Source of the DNA: Bacteroidales bacterium
GTDB taxonomy: Bacteria; Bacteroidota; Bacteroidia; Bacteroidales; Muribaculaceae
Length of the DNA stretch: 14,963 nucleotides
Reading direction: 5' to 3'
Assembly (NCBI GenBank): GCA_014800065.1
Contig: JAAVGX010000017.1
Coordinates: forward strand, 1 to 14,963
In this document: piece after piece, positions 14,931 through 14,963 of the stretch
How positions within the stretch are numbered: position 1 is the first letter of the stretch
How the letters are laid out: every line of letters begins with the position of its first letter
Made by a program: the position numbers and the translations under genes
The notes under the pieces: generated by a model
Seen by the model: the letters and a program-made list of their open reading frames with translations, nothing else
Database searches by the model: none
Told to the model about the DNA's origin: nothing

Positions 14931-14959
14931 TTGTGTTATTTTTTTAATTGCTAACTTTG
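14931..14959 (+). promoter_or_regulatory. Promoter reading out of the window
   Basis: TTG (14931-14933), 18 nt, then TAACTTTG (14952-14959), close to the Bacteroidetes TTTG/TAnnTTTG pattern. It would drive a gene beginning beyond base 14963. No coding sequence is visible between the TPR regulator stop (14845) and the window end. Confidence 0.6.
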
Positions 14960-14963
14960 CAGA

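Noticed and set aside
1..14963. CRISPR array, tRNA or rRNA genes, insertion sequence
   Set aside because: I looked for spaced repeats, tRNA-like cloverleaf sequence, transposase motifs and terminal repeats and found none beyond the short repeats listed.

Overview
The window reads as chromosome of a gut Bacteroidales, most likely a Muribaculaceae-type organism. Evidence: coding sequence of moderate to high GC; almost no Shine-Dalgarno sequences; promoter boxes of the Bacteroidetes type (TTTG, about 20 nt, TAnnTTTG) upstream of several genes; a lysS-gpsA pair; a LysRS with a long C-terminal extension; a secreted GH109-type enzyme; and a TPR/transmembrane/HTH regulator of a sort common in this phylum. 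The family-level placement is inference; no rRNA is present.

Left half (185-7763), minus strand, read from right to left: lysS (lysyl-tRNA synthetase), a probable terminator or attenuator, then tightly packed gpsA (glycerol-3-phosphate dehydrogenase), rlmN (23S rRNA/tRNA m2A methyltransferase) and pdxA (vitamin B6). After a 72-nt gap come a small acidic membrane protein, the two halves of a ThrE-type amino-acid exporter (YjjP-like and YjjB-like), tsaE (tRNA t6A) and birA (biotin ligase). Most are housekeeping genes of translation and cofactor or lipid metabolism; several overlap or nearly touch, as in an operon. Positions 1-184 hold several small palindromes and possibly the tail of a gene cut by the window edge.

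Middle (7878-11645), plus strand: a well-formed promoter divergent from lysS drives a low-molecular-weight protein tyrosine phosphatase that has no ATG start, followed by a GH109-like secreted NAD-dependent glycosidase, a MATE efflux pump and an FKBP-type prolyl isomerase, the last three almost contiguous. A GNAT acetyltransferase converges on them from the minus strand.

Right part (12167-14963), plus strand: the least ordinary region. A 169-aa protein made only of the FtsZ/tubulin GTP-binding half has its own promoter box and terminator. Next is a large lipoprotein-like TPR, transmembrane and HTH regulator. Its 5' end carries an A15 tract that leaves a perfect signal-peptide start out of frame. 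Its first ~420 nt are GC-rich (~60%) while the rest is AT-rich (~30%), and it contains a 15-bp in-frame tandem repeat. Downstream lies a cluster of GTGCGG direct and inverted repeats directly in front of a promoter that points out of the window; this may be an operator for the next gene.
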